DNA of 64,000 nt, from NCBI RefSeq assembly GCF_902497775.2, contig NZ_OZ024668.1:3642326-3706325 (forward strand). The letters run 5' to 3'. The DNA comes from Pseudomonas fluorescens (lineage in GTDB: Bacteria; Pseudomonadota; Gammaproteobacteria; Pseudomonadales; Pseudomonadaceae). A model generated the notes under the pieces. It was not told where the DNA came from. It was given only the letters and a program-made list of their open reading frames with translations, and ran no database searches. Positions 47,097 through 55,818 of the stretch are shown here, in pieces. Numbering within the stretch: position 1 is the stretch's first letter; each line of letters opens with the position of its first letter. The position numbers and the translations under genes were made by a program.

Positions 47097-47123
47097 AAAA
47101 AGGCCCCGCCTGAGCGGGGCCTT
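47097..47123 (-). terminator. Intrinsic terminator of the bacteriocin operon
   Basis: Stem AAGGCCCCGC (47100-47109) / GCGGGGCCTT (47114-47123), loop CTGA; on the minus strand it is followed by TTTTATT. It ends the minus-strand bacteriocin-immunity message and also faces the LysR gene on the + strand. Confidence 0.88.
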
Positions 47124-47151
47124 CTACAAACACTGGAGTTTCAGAGAGGCT

Positions 47152-47415
47152 TTATTTGCCAGCGTACTTTTTGCTGGTCACAAAGCCAGGCGCCTTCCAT
47201 TTCGGGCCTTTGATGGTACGGCCGTTTTCACCCGTGGCGAATACACCATCGGCAAGCAGCTTGTTGTAGGTGTTCACCAACTCGCCACTGGCGATGACGT
47301 CGAACTTGTAGTTAACGTACATCCGGTCGACGTTCTGAATAGAAGACCCCGGCAGGAGGGCCGTCAGTACATCCACTACAGATTCATTCAAGATAATGTC
47401 TTTGATAGTGCTCAT
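47152..47415 (-). CDS. Candidate bacteriocin immunity protein
   Basis: 87-residue protein starting MSTIKDIILNESVV, basic toward the C-terminus (VTSKKYAGK). No family is recognised. It overlaps the toxin stop by ATGA and is followed by a strong terminator, so it is translationally coupled. Position and size are those of an immunity protein for the toxin domain upstream; role is by context. Confidence 0.72.
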   Translation of the reverse strand: MSTIKDIILNESVVDVLTALLPGSSIQNVDRMYVNYKFDVIASGELVNTYNKLLADGVFATGENGRTIKGPKWKAPGFVTSKKYAGK

Positions 47416-49355
47416 TTCAAATCCCTCATAGCTTCCTTGTATTCCTGCTGCTCGCCCGCCTCTTTCGCTTGCTGGGTATAGAGCGAGTCAGTGCGCTCGT
47501 TGATGCCGTAGTCCTCAAGCGTTGCCGTATGGGCATCATTCCATACCGAGTGGTCTTCACGACCATCCTTGACGCCGAGCGCACGATAACGCTCCAGCTC
47601 CCTGATTTCGTGGGTGTAAAAGCGTTTGTCAGTATCGGTGACCTGGAGCTCGCCGCGCAGGATCTTCTCCAGCCGGGCAATCATGATGCTGTTTGCGTCG
47701 GAGGGAGCAAAGCGCCCGGTGTGCAGCTTGACCAGCGCGACTCCCGCCTGAGTGACCGATGCGCTCTTCCAGTCCAGCTCCCGGACGGGTCCGCCCGCCT
47801 TGGCAGGGTTGTATTTTCGCCCGCTATGGACACCGACCGTGGTGGCACCCTCATAAGGTGAGTTGTACACACCATACAATGGCGCCAATCCCGAATCGGC
47901 CGGGAAGACGTAAATGCCGTCATGGATATCCAACGGGTTAACCGCAGGAAAGACCTCACCCTCAACCTGGATCGGTGTCAGGGTAACCCCAGTGTAAACC
48001 GGCACGTCCACAGGTTTTGCCGGGGTGCCCGTGGAGCTGTTGCCAGGCGCTGCAATGGGAAAACTCAAGGTGATCGGCGGTGTATCAGCGCTGGTGAAGG
48101 TGTAGGCATTGCGCGCAGTATTGAGGGTCAGCAGCCTGACCTTGACCTTCGGCGACAGGCCACCTGCCGAACTGGTCTTGACCACCGAGTACTGCGTACG
48201 GCTGCCAACCACCCGATACGGCATGTCGACCGTACCGCCAGCCGCGGCGATCGCCGCCAGGTTCTGCGGCAGATTCGGCGTCAGGCTGCCGGCCGGAACC
48301 GTCAGCGAGGTCGACGGGAATCGGTCACTGTTACCCAGCGAGGGTGAGTAAACCAGCAAACCGATACCCACGCCGGTGGCGCGATCGAGTACAACACCGG
48401 CTGCAGCCTGCAACAACTTGATAGCGCCCTGGATGGCGGCATCGAGGCTGAACTTCGACCCCGTGGCGAGGGCGATGGAACCTGCCACGGCACTGAGTTG
48501 GGCCTTGTTTCCGGCAACCGGCACCCTGAAGGTGTTGGCGGCGCGAATCGCCTCCTCGGCCGCCAGACGTGCCTGTTCCTCGGCTTTACGCGTGGCTTCG
48601 GCCTGACGCGCCTGCTCTTCGGCTTGACGCCTGGCCTCAGCCAGTCGCGCGTGCTCTTCAGCCTGGCGCTTGATTTCGGCCAGACGACGCGCTTCCTGTT
48701 CGGCCGCGACCCGACGCGCCTCGGCTTCAGCAGCCTGAACCTGAGCTAGCCGCGCCGCCAGCGCAGCAGACTTGCGGTTCAGAATGGCGATGGCTTCGGC
48801 GAGGATCTTCGCCTGGTAGGCGGCACTGTAGGAATCGCCGAAGCGGTCTTGTTGGGCCTTGCCCAGCGCCGGATACTGGCCCAGGTTCCAGCCCATTTCC
48901 CGGGCGACGATCTGTCCCAGCTGTGCATCCGTGAGCGTCAGTGGATCGCTCCCGGAGTAGCCCAGTGCCAAAGCCTGATAGGCACTGAACTGTGCACTTT
49001 TCAGTTGAATCAGACCGTCTACCGTGCGTTTGGCGTTTTCGGTGTCGGTCGAGGTCTGGTAAGAGGCCTCGTTGCGTACACCAGCCGCCTGCATCTCGCT
49101 TTCGGTGTCCGCCGAAATCGTTGCAAGCTTGGCCGAAAAGAAGGTTTGGAGTTTGCTCCGGATCGACAGCAGCGAGCTGTAGATCCGCCCGCGCAAGTTC
49201 TGTTTGGTCAGCGACTGCAGCGCATCCGGCTGCTGGAGAATACTAAGGTTGTAGCTCAGGTCGGCGTTGGGATCGTAGCCGCCGCCCCCGCCTGGACCAT
49301 AGATCTGTTCTCTACCGGTAATGATGATGGGAGGTAAAACAATGCTTCCTGGCAT
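47412..49355 (-). CDS. S-type pyocin-like bacteriocin toxin
   Basis: 647-residue protein with the layout of an S-type pyocin/colicin. Residues 1-30 are a flexible Gly-rich start (GPGGGGGYDPNAD), 197-274 a long charged coiled coil of EARRxAEE-type heptads, about 320-500 a Pyocin-S-like translocation domain ending GIYVFPADSGLAPLYGVY (481-497), and 500-647 a C-terminal domain with HTGRFAPSDANS, FYTHEIRELERYR and VWNDAHTATLEDYG, a plausible nuclease of unassigned class. ATG 49355 has AAAGGA 7 nt upstream. A SOS box lies 95 bp upstream. Immunity gene overlaps. Confidence 0.85.
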   Translation of the reverse strand: MPGSIVLPPIIITGREQIYGPGGGGGYDPNADLSYNLSILQQPDALQSLTKQNLRGRIYSSLLSIRSKLQTFFSAKLATISADTESEMQAAGVRNEASYQTSTDTENAKRTVDGLIQLKSAQFSAYQALALGYSGSDPLTLTDAQLGQIVAREMGWNLGQYPALGKAQQDRFGDSYSAAYQAKILAEAIAILNRKSAALAARLAQVQAAEAEARRVAAEQEARRLAEIKRQAEEHARLAEARRQAEEQARQAEATRKAEEQARLAAEEAIRAANTFRVPVAGNKAQLSAVAGSIALATGSKFSLDAAIQGAIKLLQAAAGVVLDRATGVGIGLLVYSPSLGNSDRFPSTSLTVPAGSLTPNLPQNLAAIAAAGGTVDMPYRVVGSRTQYSVVKTSSAGGLSPKVKVRLLTLNTARNAYTFTSADTPPITLSFPIAAPGNSSTGTPAKPVDVPVYTGVTLTPIQVEGEVFPAVNPLDIHDGIYVFPADSGLAPLYGVYNSPYEGATTVGVHSGRKYNPAKAGGPVRELDWKSASVTQAGVALVKLHTGRFAPSDANSIMIARLEKILRGELQVTDTDKRFYTHEIRELERYRALGVKDGREDHSVWNDAHTATLEDYGINERTDSLYTQQAKEAGEQQEYKEAMRDLK

Positions 49356-49449
49356 ATTTCTATCCTTTGACTGCTTGGACGTTTTCAATCAAGCCATGGT
49401 TTTTGAACCCCGGTCGTTGGTTGGTCATCCTTCGTGGACGACAAAACTA

Positions 49450-49465
49450 CTGTATATTTAACCAG
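49450..49465. promoter_or_regulatory. LexA (SOS) box upstream of the bacteriocin
   Basis: CTGTATATTTAACCAG fits CTG-N10-CAG with an AT-rich core, close to the LexA consensus. It is 95 bp upstream of the bacteriocin ATG. DNA damage would induce the toxin by this site. It lies between divergent genes, but only the bacteriocin is a typical SOS target. Confidence 0.72.
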
Positions 49466-49624
49466 CACTATTTGACTAGCTCATCTTGCATAGGACTCGG
49501 TAGAAAGGACGTTGAAGAGAACCAGTCTCATATAGAGCGCTCCGTCCACACCTATCAGCAGTCGCCGTCACCCCTCAGGTTTGTTAGCCTTGCTGCAGTT
49601 TTTTTGCATGGACGCCCTGCTCAA

Positions 49625-50386
49625 ATGATCCCCCTCCCAAGGCTGCTGCTCAGGCTCAGCCTGGCAACCCTGTTGCCCTGCGCCGCAGCTCAGGCTGCCC
49701 TCCCCGTCAATGTCTACCAGGGCACCCAGGGCGACACCGCCATTGAAGTCGCCCTGACTTACGACGCCCAGCACAAGACCGTCGAGGGTTACTGGCTTGA
49801 GGAGCAGCGTCAGTGGCTCATCCCTCTTGAACGCACGCCCCACGACGTTCGCCTGCCACTGTTGATCAATCTCCTGGATAACCCGGAACTGCCCTCTGCC
49901 GCGCTGCTGATTCAGCCTTTTGCCTTCAGCCACGACCGCGAGCTGCACGGCACCCGGGTGAACCTGCGCAACCGCGAGCGACAAGCGCTGGCGCTCAAGC
50001 GCGTGACGCGTTTCAGTAACCGCCAGGACGCATCCTGGCAGGGCGAACTGCTGCAACTGCCACTGGACGGGCGCAGGCTGTTTCGCGTGCATGCGCACAA
50101 GGCCGCAGGCGAGCATGTCGGTACCGTCAATCGCATCACTATCCTCGATCGCAGCAGCGGCCAGCCGGTGCAGGTCATCGACAACCTGGCGCTGTTCTTC
50201 CAGGGCAGTGCCAGCCTGAGCTTTGCCGACTTCAACGGTGATGGGGTGATCGATTTCAAAGCCACGCCGGTCGGGCAACTGGCCAGCGGTGGCGCGGCCG
50301 GTGAGGACCTGCAGTACTACGTGTACCAGGCGGACAGCAGTCGCTATGAGCTCAAGACCGAGCAGCAAGCCAGGGAGCGCAACTGA
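49625..50386 (+). CDS. Secreted protein of unknown function, paralogue of next gene
   Basis: 253-residue protein with a signal peptide (MIPLPRLLLRLSLATLLPC; cleavage near AQAA). The mature part starts VYQGTQGDTAIEVALTYD, with WLEEQRQWLIPL later and DFNGDGVIDF near the C-terminus, a Ca-binding-like Asp loop. Shared features with the next gene suggest a duplicated family. Ribosome-binding site weak. No family recognised. Confidence 0.65.
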   Translation: MIPLPRLLLRLSLATLLPCAAAQAALPVNVYQGTQGDTAIEVALTYDAQHKTVEGYWLEEQRQWLIPLERTPHDVRLPLLINLLDNPELPSAALLIQPFAFSHDRELHGTRVNLRNRERQALALKRVTRFSNRQDASWQGELLQLPLDGRRLFRVHAHKAAGEHVGTVNRITILDRSSGQPVQVIDNLALFFQGSASLSFADFNGDGVIDFKATPVGQLASGGAAGEDLQYYVYQADSSRYELKTEQQARERN

Positions 50387-51072
50387 TGAGTAGCTTAGGC
50401 AAATGCCTGCTGGCTGCCGGGCTGCTCGGCCTGAGCCTCGGCGTCCAGGCTTACCAGTCGGTGTACCACGGCACCTTGGGCAAGCAGGCGATCACCCTGG
50501 TGATCGAGAAAACCAATGACTACAAGCATGGGTTCTACTTTTACGATCGCTATCGCACGCCGATCCGCCTCAAGCGCTCGGTGAACTACAGCCGCCAGTT
50601 GTCGATGGATGAACTGGACGGCGGCGGCTTGCCCACGGCTCGGCTGAGGTTCTACAACCCCGATGACAACGCCATCAGAGAGCCTATGCTCGGCACCTGG
50701 ACGGCCTACGCCAACGCCCGGCAACTGCCCCTGGAGTTGCGCCTGGTGGCTGACTTTGGTCATCAGCAAGTCTGGCCTGCGGGCACCCCGTCATTGCCTC
50801 AGGCGGTGTCTACCGAACGCTTCTATTTCCAGATTCCGCTGGCCGATGACTACGACCAGGTGAAGACCATCGAGGTCATGGAAAAATCCAGCGGCAAGCG
50901 CGTGCAAACCCTTGAGGTGGGCCTGCCCGGTTGCTACAGCCAGGGTATCGACAGCCTCAAGGTACGCCTCGAAGGCGGCAGCACCCAGGTGCTGCTGGAA
51001 GCCAACAGCAACTGCCTGGGCAAGGTATTTGAATGGCGCGAGGCCAAGGGGCAGTTCGAAGCGCTGAACTGA
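50386..51072 (+). CDS. Secreted protein of unknown function, paralogue of previous gene
   Basis: 228-residue protein with signal peptide ending near GVQAYQ. It starts VYHGTLGKQAITLVIEKTND, the same VY-GT-G...I layout as the preceding gene, and has a Cys pair (PGCYSQG and NSNCLGK) that may form a disulfide. Overlaps the previous stop by one base, so they are coupled. Function unknown. Confidence 0.68.
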   Translation: MSSLGKCLLAAGLLGLSLGVQAYQSVYHGTLGKQAITLVIEKTNDYKHGFYFYDRYRTPIRLKRSVNYSRQLSMDELDGGGLPTARLRFYNPDDNAIREPMLGTWTAYANARQLPLELRLVADFGHQQVWPAGTPSLPQAVSTERFYFQIPLADDYDQVKTIEVMEKSSGKRVQTLEVGLPGCYSQGIDSLKVRLEGGSTQVLLEANSNCLGKVFEWREAKGQFEALN

Positions 51073-51075
51073 GCA

Positions 51076-51738
51076 TCAGCTGGGGCAGCTGTGCTCGCCG
51101 TTGTTCAGGCCCTGCTTGTAGTTGCGGCTGAGCAGGCTGGCCTTGCCGTCATGCCAGGTCAGGGTCAGCACATACATCGAGTCGAAATCCTCACCGTCCC
51201 AGTCGTCGGTGATCACCCGCTTTTCACCCAGGGCCTTACCGGCCACGGTGTTGATCAGTTCCGGCAGGTAGCCGTGGGACCAGGCGGTATAGACGGTGGC
51301 GTTGCGATATTTGTCCTGCAGCAGTTCGTCGGCCAGCTCGCCGGTGTCGTTGGCACCGAAGTCGATGTTCACTGGCAAGCCAAGTTTGATGGCGCTGGGG
51401 CTGATGGTCATCAGCGGGCGGATGTAGCTGTAGGCGTCGTCCTTGCTGCCCTCTTCGACATGCCGGGACGGATCGGCGGCGAACACATAGTCGGCCTTGC
51501 CGAATTTCTCCGGTAGCAAGGTGGCCAGGTCCAGGGCGCGGTTCAGGCCCTGGCAATTGAGTTGCCCAAGGCCCTCGCCGGGCTTTTCGGCGTGGCGCAG
51601 GAACACCAGGGTCTGCACACCATCCACAGGTTCCGCGCGGCTTTCCACCGCCTCGACAGCCAGCAGGCCGACACCGGCAAGCAGGGCAAGGGACAACGCA
51701 GCGTGACGATGACGCTTGAACAGGGAGGGCAACTTCAT
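51076..51738 (-). CDS. Histidine phosphatase family protein
   Basis: 220-residue exported protein: an N-terminal signal/anchor (AALSLALLAGVGLLAVEA) then the RHxxK-type phosphate loop LVFLRHAEKPGEG and a distal His in AWSHGYLPELI. These belong to the phosphoglycerate-mutase/acid-phosphatase superfamily. Acts outside the cytoplasm. Ends 3 bp from the convergent secreted-protein gene. Confidence 0.82.
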   Translation of the reverse strand: MKLPSLFKRHRHAALSLALLAGVGLLAVEAVESRAEPVDGVQTLVFLRHAEKPGEGLGQLNCQGLNRALDLATLLPEKFGKADYVFAADPSRHVEEGSKDDAYSYIRPLMTISPSAIKLGLPVNIDFGANDTGELADELLQDKYRNATVYTAWSHGYLPELINTVAGKALGEKRVITDDWDGEDFDSMYVLTLTWHDGKASLLSRNYKQGLNNGEHSCPS

Positions 51739-51784
51739 AGGGCTCTTCACAGCAAAAAGGGTTGAGGCTGACCCGCCTGTGCCA

Positions 51785-51806
51785 CCCCGCGGCCGAAGCC
51801 GCGGGG
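51785..51806 (-). terminator. GC hairpin downstream of FKBP gene
   Basis: CCCCGCGGC (51785-51793) / GCCGCGGGG (51798-51806), loop CGAA. It lies in the 209-bp gap between the FKBP and histidine phosphatase genes, 140 nt after the FKBP stop; no T-run. Weak call. Confidence 0.35.
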
Positions 51807-51947
51807 GGATCCCTGTCTGATGTTCCATCCGTGGAATCGGGCATGCTTCAGAGTGCAAGAATGCCATTTGGTTCGATCCCTGAGCGCTCATCCCTGAGCC
51901 AGAGCTACTGTAGAGCCTTGATGTTGCTGAATTAAGACGGACGGCGC

Positions 51948-52286
51948 TCAATCGTCGCGGGTTAGGACTTCGAGCAATTCGATCTCGAAGGTCAGGTCGC
52001 AATTGGGCGGGATCTTGCCCATGCTGCGCTCGCCGTAGCCTAGGTGCGCCGGCACCAGCAGCTTGCGCTTGCCGCCGACCTGCATGCCCATCAGGCCCTG
52101 GTCCCAGCCCTTGATTACCCGACCGGTGCCGATCACGCACTGAAACGCCTTGCCGCGGCTGTGGGAGGAGTCGAACTCGGTGCCGTCGTCGAGCCAGCCA
52201 GTGTACTGGGTAGTGATCAGCGCGCCCTTGACCACGGCCTTGCCGTCGCCTGGCTGGATATCGATGATTTGCAGTTCGCTGCTCAT
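51948..52286 (-). CDS. FKBP-type peptidyl-prolyl isomerase
   Basis: 112-residue single-domain FKBP. Typical motifs: LITTQYTGWLDDGTEFDSSHSRGKAF, VIKGWDQGLMGMQVGGKRKL and VPAHLGYGERSMG, including the conserved Tyr, Asp, Trp and Gly of the prolyl site. No signal peptide, so cytoplasmic folding helper. Confidence 0.93.
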   Translation of the reverse strand: MSSELQIIDIQPGDGKAVVKGALITTQYTGWLDDGTEFDSSHSRGKAFQCVIGTGRVIKGWDQGLMGMQVGGKRKLLVPAHLGYGERSMGKIPPNCDLTFEIELLEVLTRDD

Positions 52287-52375
52287 GCTTGACCTCGTTG
52301 AAACGGGATATGCCTTGGGTGGGCTGCGTTTTCGCAGGGTTGGCGGGGTTTTGCAAGGCCCATGACCATCATGGC

Positions 52376-52400
52376 ATCGCGGGGCAAGCCCGCTCCCACA
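52376..52400. repeat. Single REP arm
   Basis: ATCGCGGGGCAAGCCC followed by GCTCCCACA, same arm as at 14869, without a full partner. Lies upstream of FKBP and 7 bp from the EamA stop. Confidence 0.7.
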
Positions 52401-52406
52401 CCGGCC

Positions 52407-53339
52407 TCAGGCTGTCGCTGGCGCCCTGCCCGGCTCATGCTGGCGCATCGACCAGCACACGCCGCCGATCACCAGGACTATCGCCAGGCCTTCGAGCAGG
52501 CTCGGGCCGCTCTGGCGCCAGATGAAGGCGTAGAGCAAGGCGAACAGGGTCTCGAAGACGATCAACTGGCCGCTCAGGGTCAGCGGCATGCGCTTGGAGG
52601 CAGCATTCCACAGCAAGGCCGCCAGCCACGAGCCGAACACCGCGCACCCCAGGCTGTACAGCCAGAACAGCAGCCAGCGCTCGGGCGCAGCGTCGACCTG
52701 CAACTGGGCCGGCTGCCACAGCGCCAGCACCGCCACCAGCACCAGGCTCAATACGCCGGTCATCACCCCGTTGAGCACCGACCATTGATGGCTGTCGAAA
52801 TGCCCGCACTGCTTGAGGTAGCGGCTGTTGTGCACCGCGTACCAGGTCCAGCAGACCAGCGCACCCAGGGCATAGAGCACACCTACAAGCTTGTCGGCCG
52901 CCGCCCCGGGTTCGAGGGCAAAGGTCTGCAGGTTGATGCAGAGCATGCCCGCAAGGATCAGGCCCAGCGGCAGCAGCAACTGGCGCAGCGCCACCCCGTC
53001 GCTGTCATGGCGGCCATACAGGGTGATGGTCAGGGGCAGTACGCCGACGATCAGCGACGCCGGCGCCACGCCCAAGCGCTGGATCGCCGCGACCAGGCAG
53101 ATGAAGTACAGCAGGTTACCGATCAGCGCCAGGCGCCCGATCATCCACACATCGCTCAGGGTCAGGCGGCCCAGGGCCTTGCGCATGGGGATCGCCAGCA
53201 CCAGGGTCACCAGGCCGAACAGCACGAAACGCGCGCAACTGAGCAGCACCGGGCTGAACTCCGGCAACAACTGCGGCACCATCAGCACCAGCCCCCACAT
53301 CGCACCGGCTACCCCGGCATACGCCACACCCCGTTTCAC
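52407..53339 (-). CDS. EamA/DMT-family transporter
   Basis: 310-residue ten-helix transporter with the EamA duplication: VAYAGVAGAMWGLVLMVPQLLP opens the first repeat, and ends in ALLYAFIWRQSG and GLAIVLVIGGVCWSMRQHE. GTG 53339 has AGGAG 8 nt upstream and begins at the correct distance from the first helix. Divergent from a LysR gene 154 bp away. Substrate unknown. Confidence 0.85.
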   Translation of the reverse strand: MKRGVAYAGVAGAMWGLVLMVPQLLPEFSPVLLSCARFVLFGLVTLVLAIPMRKALGRLTLSDVWMIGRLALIGNLLYFICLVAAIQRLGVAPASLIVGVLPLTITLYGRHDSDGVALRQLLLPLGLILAGMLCINLQTFALEPGAAADKLVGVLYALGALVCWTWYAVHNSRYLKQCGHFDSHQWSVLNGVMTGVLSLVLVAVLALWQPAQLQVDAAPERWLLFWLYSLGCAVFGSWLAALLWNAASKRMPLTLSGQLIVFETLFALLYAFIWRQSGPSLLEGLAIVLVIGGVCWSMRQHEPGRAPATA

Positions 53340-53492
53340 GTGCCCGCTCCTGTTCAAAGAAGTGCGCAGGCTAACGCCTGGACAGCGCCTGGACAAAAGA
53401 TCATTCGGCATGCAGACATTCCTACAGGGAATACCTTTCGCACTGAAAGCATCGACCTTATGATTCAGGCATTCCCCAGACCGGACCGTCAC

Positions 53493-54386
53493 ATGAGCCG
53501 CTTCAGCCGTCACCTGCCGCCTCTGGACACCCTGATCGCCTTCGAGGCGGTGGTGCGTACCGGCAGCTTTACTCGCGCCGCCAGCGAGCTGTACCTGACC
53601 CAAAGCGCGGTAAGCAAACAGATCAAGGTGCTGGAAGAGCATCTGGGTGCGCTGCTGTTCGAACGCCGCGCCCGAGGCATCGCCCTGACGCAGGCGGGCG
53701 AGGGCTTCAACGCCATCGTCGAACCTATGCTCGAAAGTCTGCTGGCCAATGTACTGCGTCTGAAAAGCGGCCACGGCAGCCGCAACGTCAGCGTCATCTG
53801 CACCCATGCGGTGGCCCAGTACTGGCTGTTCCCGCGCTTGCTGCGCTTCAACGAGCAACACCCGGAGCTGACGGTGAACATTCACGCCAGCAACGAAATC
53901 AGCGAAAGCGATATCGGCAACTACGACTTCGGCATCCTCTATGGCCATGGCCACTGGAGTTCGCTCAAGGCCAGCAAGTTGTTCGATGAGGCCATCTATC
54001 CCATTGCCAGCGTCAAACGAGCCCTGCCCGCCGTGCATTCATTGAGCGAGCTGCAGGCATTGCCGTTGATTCAACTGGATGCCTCGGCCTGGAACTGCCT
54101 GGACTGGCAGGACTGGTTCGGCCACCAGGGCTTGCGTTATCAGGCGCCGGCCAATGCGGTGACCTTCAACCAGGTCAACCTGGTGTTCGATGCAGTGATG
54201 CAGGGGATGGGCGTGGGCCTGGGCTGGGAGTTCATGGCCCGCGAGCGGATCGACAACGGCTCGATCCGCCAGGTGTCGGAATTTGTCGTGCACACCGGCC
54301 AGGCCGACTACCTGGTGCACGACAAGCAGGCCCTGCGCTCGCCCGCAGCGCAGGTGTTCGAGGACTGGTTGCTGGCACTCAGTTGA
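53493..54386 (+). CDS. LysR-family regulator (GcvA-like)
   Basis: 297-residue LysR regulator: LDTLIAFEAVVRTGSFTRAASELYLTQSAVSKQIKVLEEHLG split over the HTH. Effector domain ends IRQVSEFVVHTGQADYLV. ATG 53493 begins at the LysR-typical distance; 53460 is an in-frame alternative. Divergent to the EamA gene, probably its regulator. Overlaps the GFA tail by 8 bp. Confidence 0.85.
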   Translation: MSRFSRHLPPLDTLIAFEAVVRTGSFTRAASELYLTQSAVSKQIKVLEEHLGALLFERRARGIALTQAGEGFNAIVEPMLESLLANVLRLKSGHGSRNVSVICTHAVAQYWLFPRLLRFNEQHPELTVNIHASNEISESDIGNYDFGILYGHGHWSSLKASKLFDEAIYPIASVKRALPAVHSLSELQALPLIQLDASAWNCLDWQDWFGHQGLRYQAPANAVTFNQVNLVFDAVMQGMGVGLGWEFMARERIDNGSIRQVSEFVVHTGQADYLVHDKQALRSPAAQVFEDWLLALS

Positions 54387-54786
54387 ACAGGGCCTCGACT
54401 TGCGCCGCGGTCATTTCTTGGGTCTGGTTGGCGAAGCAGTAGTAGCCCGGTTTCTTGTCGACATACACCTGCAGGTCGAAAACCCAGTCGGTGTCACCCT
54501 CAAGCACCCCCACCGATACCGCATCGAAATTGCCGGATTTCAGACGGTACAGCAGGTGCGTGCCACAGGTGCCGCAGAAACCGCGCTGGGCCCAGTCGGA
54601 GGAGTCATGGAACACCGGCTGGCCACGGGTGAATTTCACCGGTTGCGCACAGTGCACCGACAGGAACGGCCCGCCACCCCACTGCCGGCACATGCTGCAA
54701 TGGCAGGCGTTGACGCTGGCTTTTTCCAGGCTGACACTGAGTTTGACGGCGCCGCACAGGCAACTGCCGTGTTTTTCCAGGGACAT
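54379..54786 (-). CDS. GFA-family zinc protein
   Basis: 135-residue member of the GFA (glutathione-dependent formaldehyde-activating enzyme-like) family. Cys zinc ligands are in GSCLCGAV, CHCSMCRQW and GFCGTCGTHLLY. Function in this family is often not known. ATG 54786 has AGGAG 8 nt upstream. Confidence 0.88.
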   Translation of the reverse strand: MSLEKHGSCLCGAVKLSVSLEKASVNACHCSMCRQWGGGPFLSVHCAQPVKFTRGQPVFHDSSDWAQRGFCGTCGTHLLYRLKSGNFDAVSVGVLEGDTDWVFDLQVYVDKKPGYYCFANQTQEMTAAQVEALFN

Positions 54787-54832
54787 GATCAAGGCTCCTA
54801 GCTGGAGAGGTAGGCAGCAAGTCTAGCAGCTG

Positions 54833-55771
54833 TTATGCAGTGACCGGGGTCAGCACCGGCTCGCCGGCGAAGAACGCCTGCAGGTTCTTCAGCACCAGTT
54901 GCACCGTGTCACGTGCCGCCTCCGGCGACTGACCGGCAACATGCGGGGTCAGCACCACCGAGGGCAAGGCCTTCAAGGCCTCGGGTACTGCCGGCTCGTC
55001 ATCGAACACGTCCAGCCCGGCACCGGCAATCACCCGGCTTGCCAAGGCATCGACCAGATCAGCCGTACTGACCACGCTGGCCCGTGCAATGTTGACCAGA
55101 AAGCCGTCCGCGCCCAAGGCCTCGAGTACCGGCCTGTCGATCAACTGGCGGGTAGTGGCGCCGCCCGGCGTGGCGACGATCAGGAAGTCCGATTCCCGGG
55201 CCAGGGCCAAGGGGCTGTCGTAGTAGTGATAAGCCACGTCGCTACGCGGTTTTCGGTTGTGGTAACTCACCGGCATGTCAAAGCCCTGCGCCGCCCGCTT
55301 GGCAATCGCCAGGCCCACCGCGCCCAGGCCGAGAATGCCCAGGCGCTTGCCGCTCACCGAGGGGCTGATCACCCGGTTCCACTCGCCACGGCGGGTCGAG
55401 GCATCGGCGCGGGGAATATCGCGCACCACCGCCAGGAGCAAGGCCATGGCATGGTCGGCGACTGCCGTGGCATTGGCCCCGGCGCCGTTGGTCACTGTGA
55501 TGCCCCGTGCAGCGGCGGCGGCCAGGTCGACCTGCTCGTAACCGGCGCCGATCACGCAGATGATTTTCAAGGCCGGCAACGCGGTCATTTCGTCGGCATA
55601 CAGGCCCAGCGGGCCGCGGGTCAGCACTGCATCGATGTCGCTGCCATGACGGGCAATGGCCTCGGCGCGTAACGCTGGGGTCTGCGCGCGGATCAGGCGA
55701 AAGCCATTGTTTTGCAACAGGGGCAGGTAGTCGTCGACCGTTTCTACCAGCACCAGTACCGTCTGTGTCAT
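54833..55771 (-). CDS. D-2-hydroxyacid dehydrogenase (glyoxylate/hydroxypyruvate reductase-like)
   Basis: 312-residue NAD(P)H enzyme. Rossmann LGILGLGAVGLAIAKRAA, catalytic Arg in NIARASVV, Glu region FDDEPAVP and His in TPHVAGQSPEA. Ranked with hydroxypyruvate/glyoxylate reductases. It might reduce glyoxylate to glycolate, linking loosely to the gcl operon, though it is 40 kb away. Confidence 0.88.
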   Translation of the reverse strand: MTQTVLVLVETVDDYLPLLQNNGFRLIRAQTPALRAEAIARHGSDIDAVLTRGPLGLYADEMTALPALKIICVIGAGYEQVDLAAAAARGITVTNGAGANATAVADHAMALLLAVVRDIPRADASTRRGEWNRVISPSVSGKRLGILGLGAVGLAIAKRAAQGFDMPVSYHNRKPRSDVAYHYYDSPLALARESDFLIVATPGGATTRQLIDRPVLEALGADGFLVNIARASVVSTADLVDALASRVIAGAGLDVFDDEPAVPEALKALPSVVLTPHVAGQSPEAARDTVQLVLKNLQAFFAGEPVLTPVTA

Positions 55772-55818
55772 GCCATGCTCCCGGGCTATTCGCGAGGAAG
55801 CATTATGCGCATCTCAGG

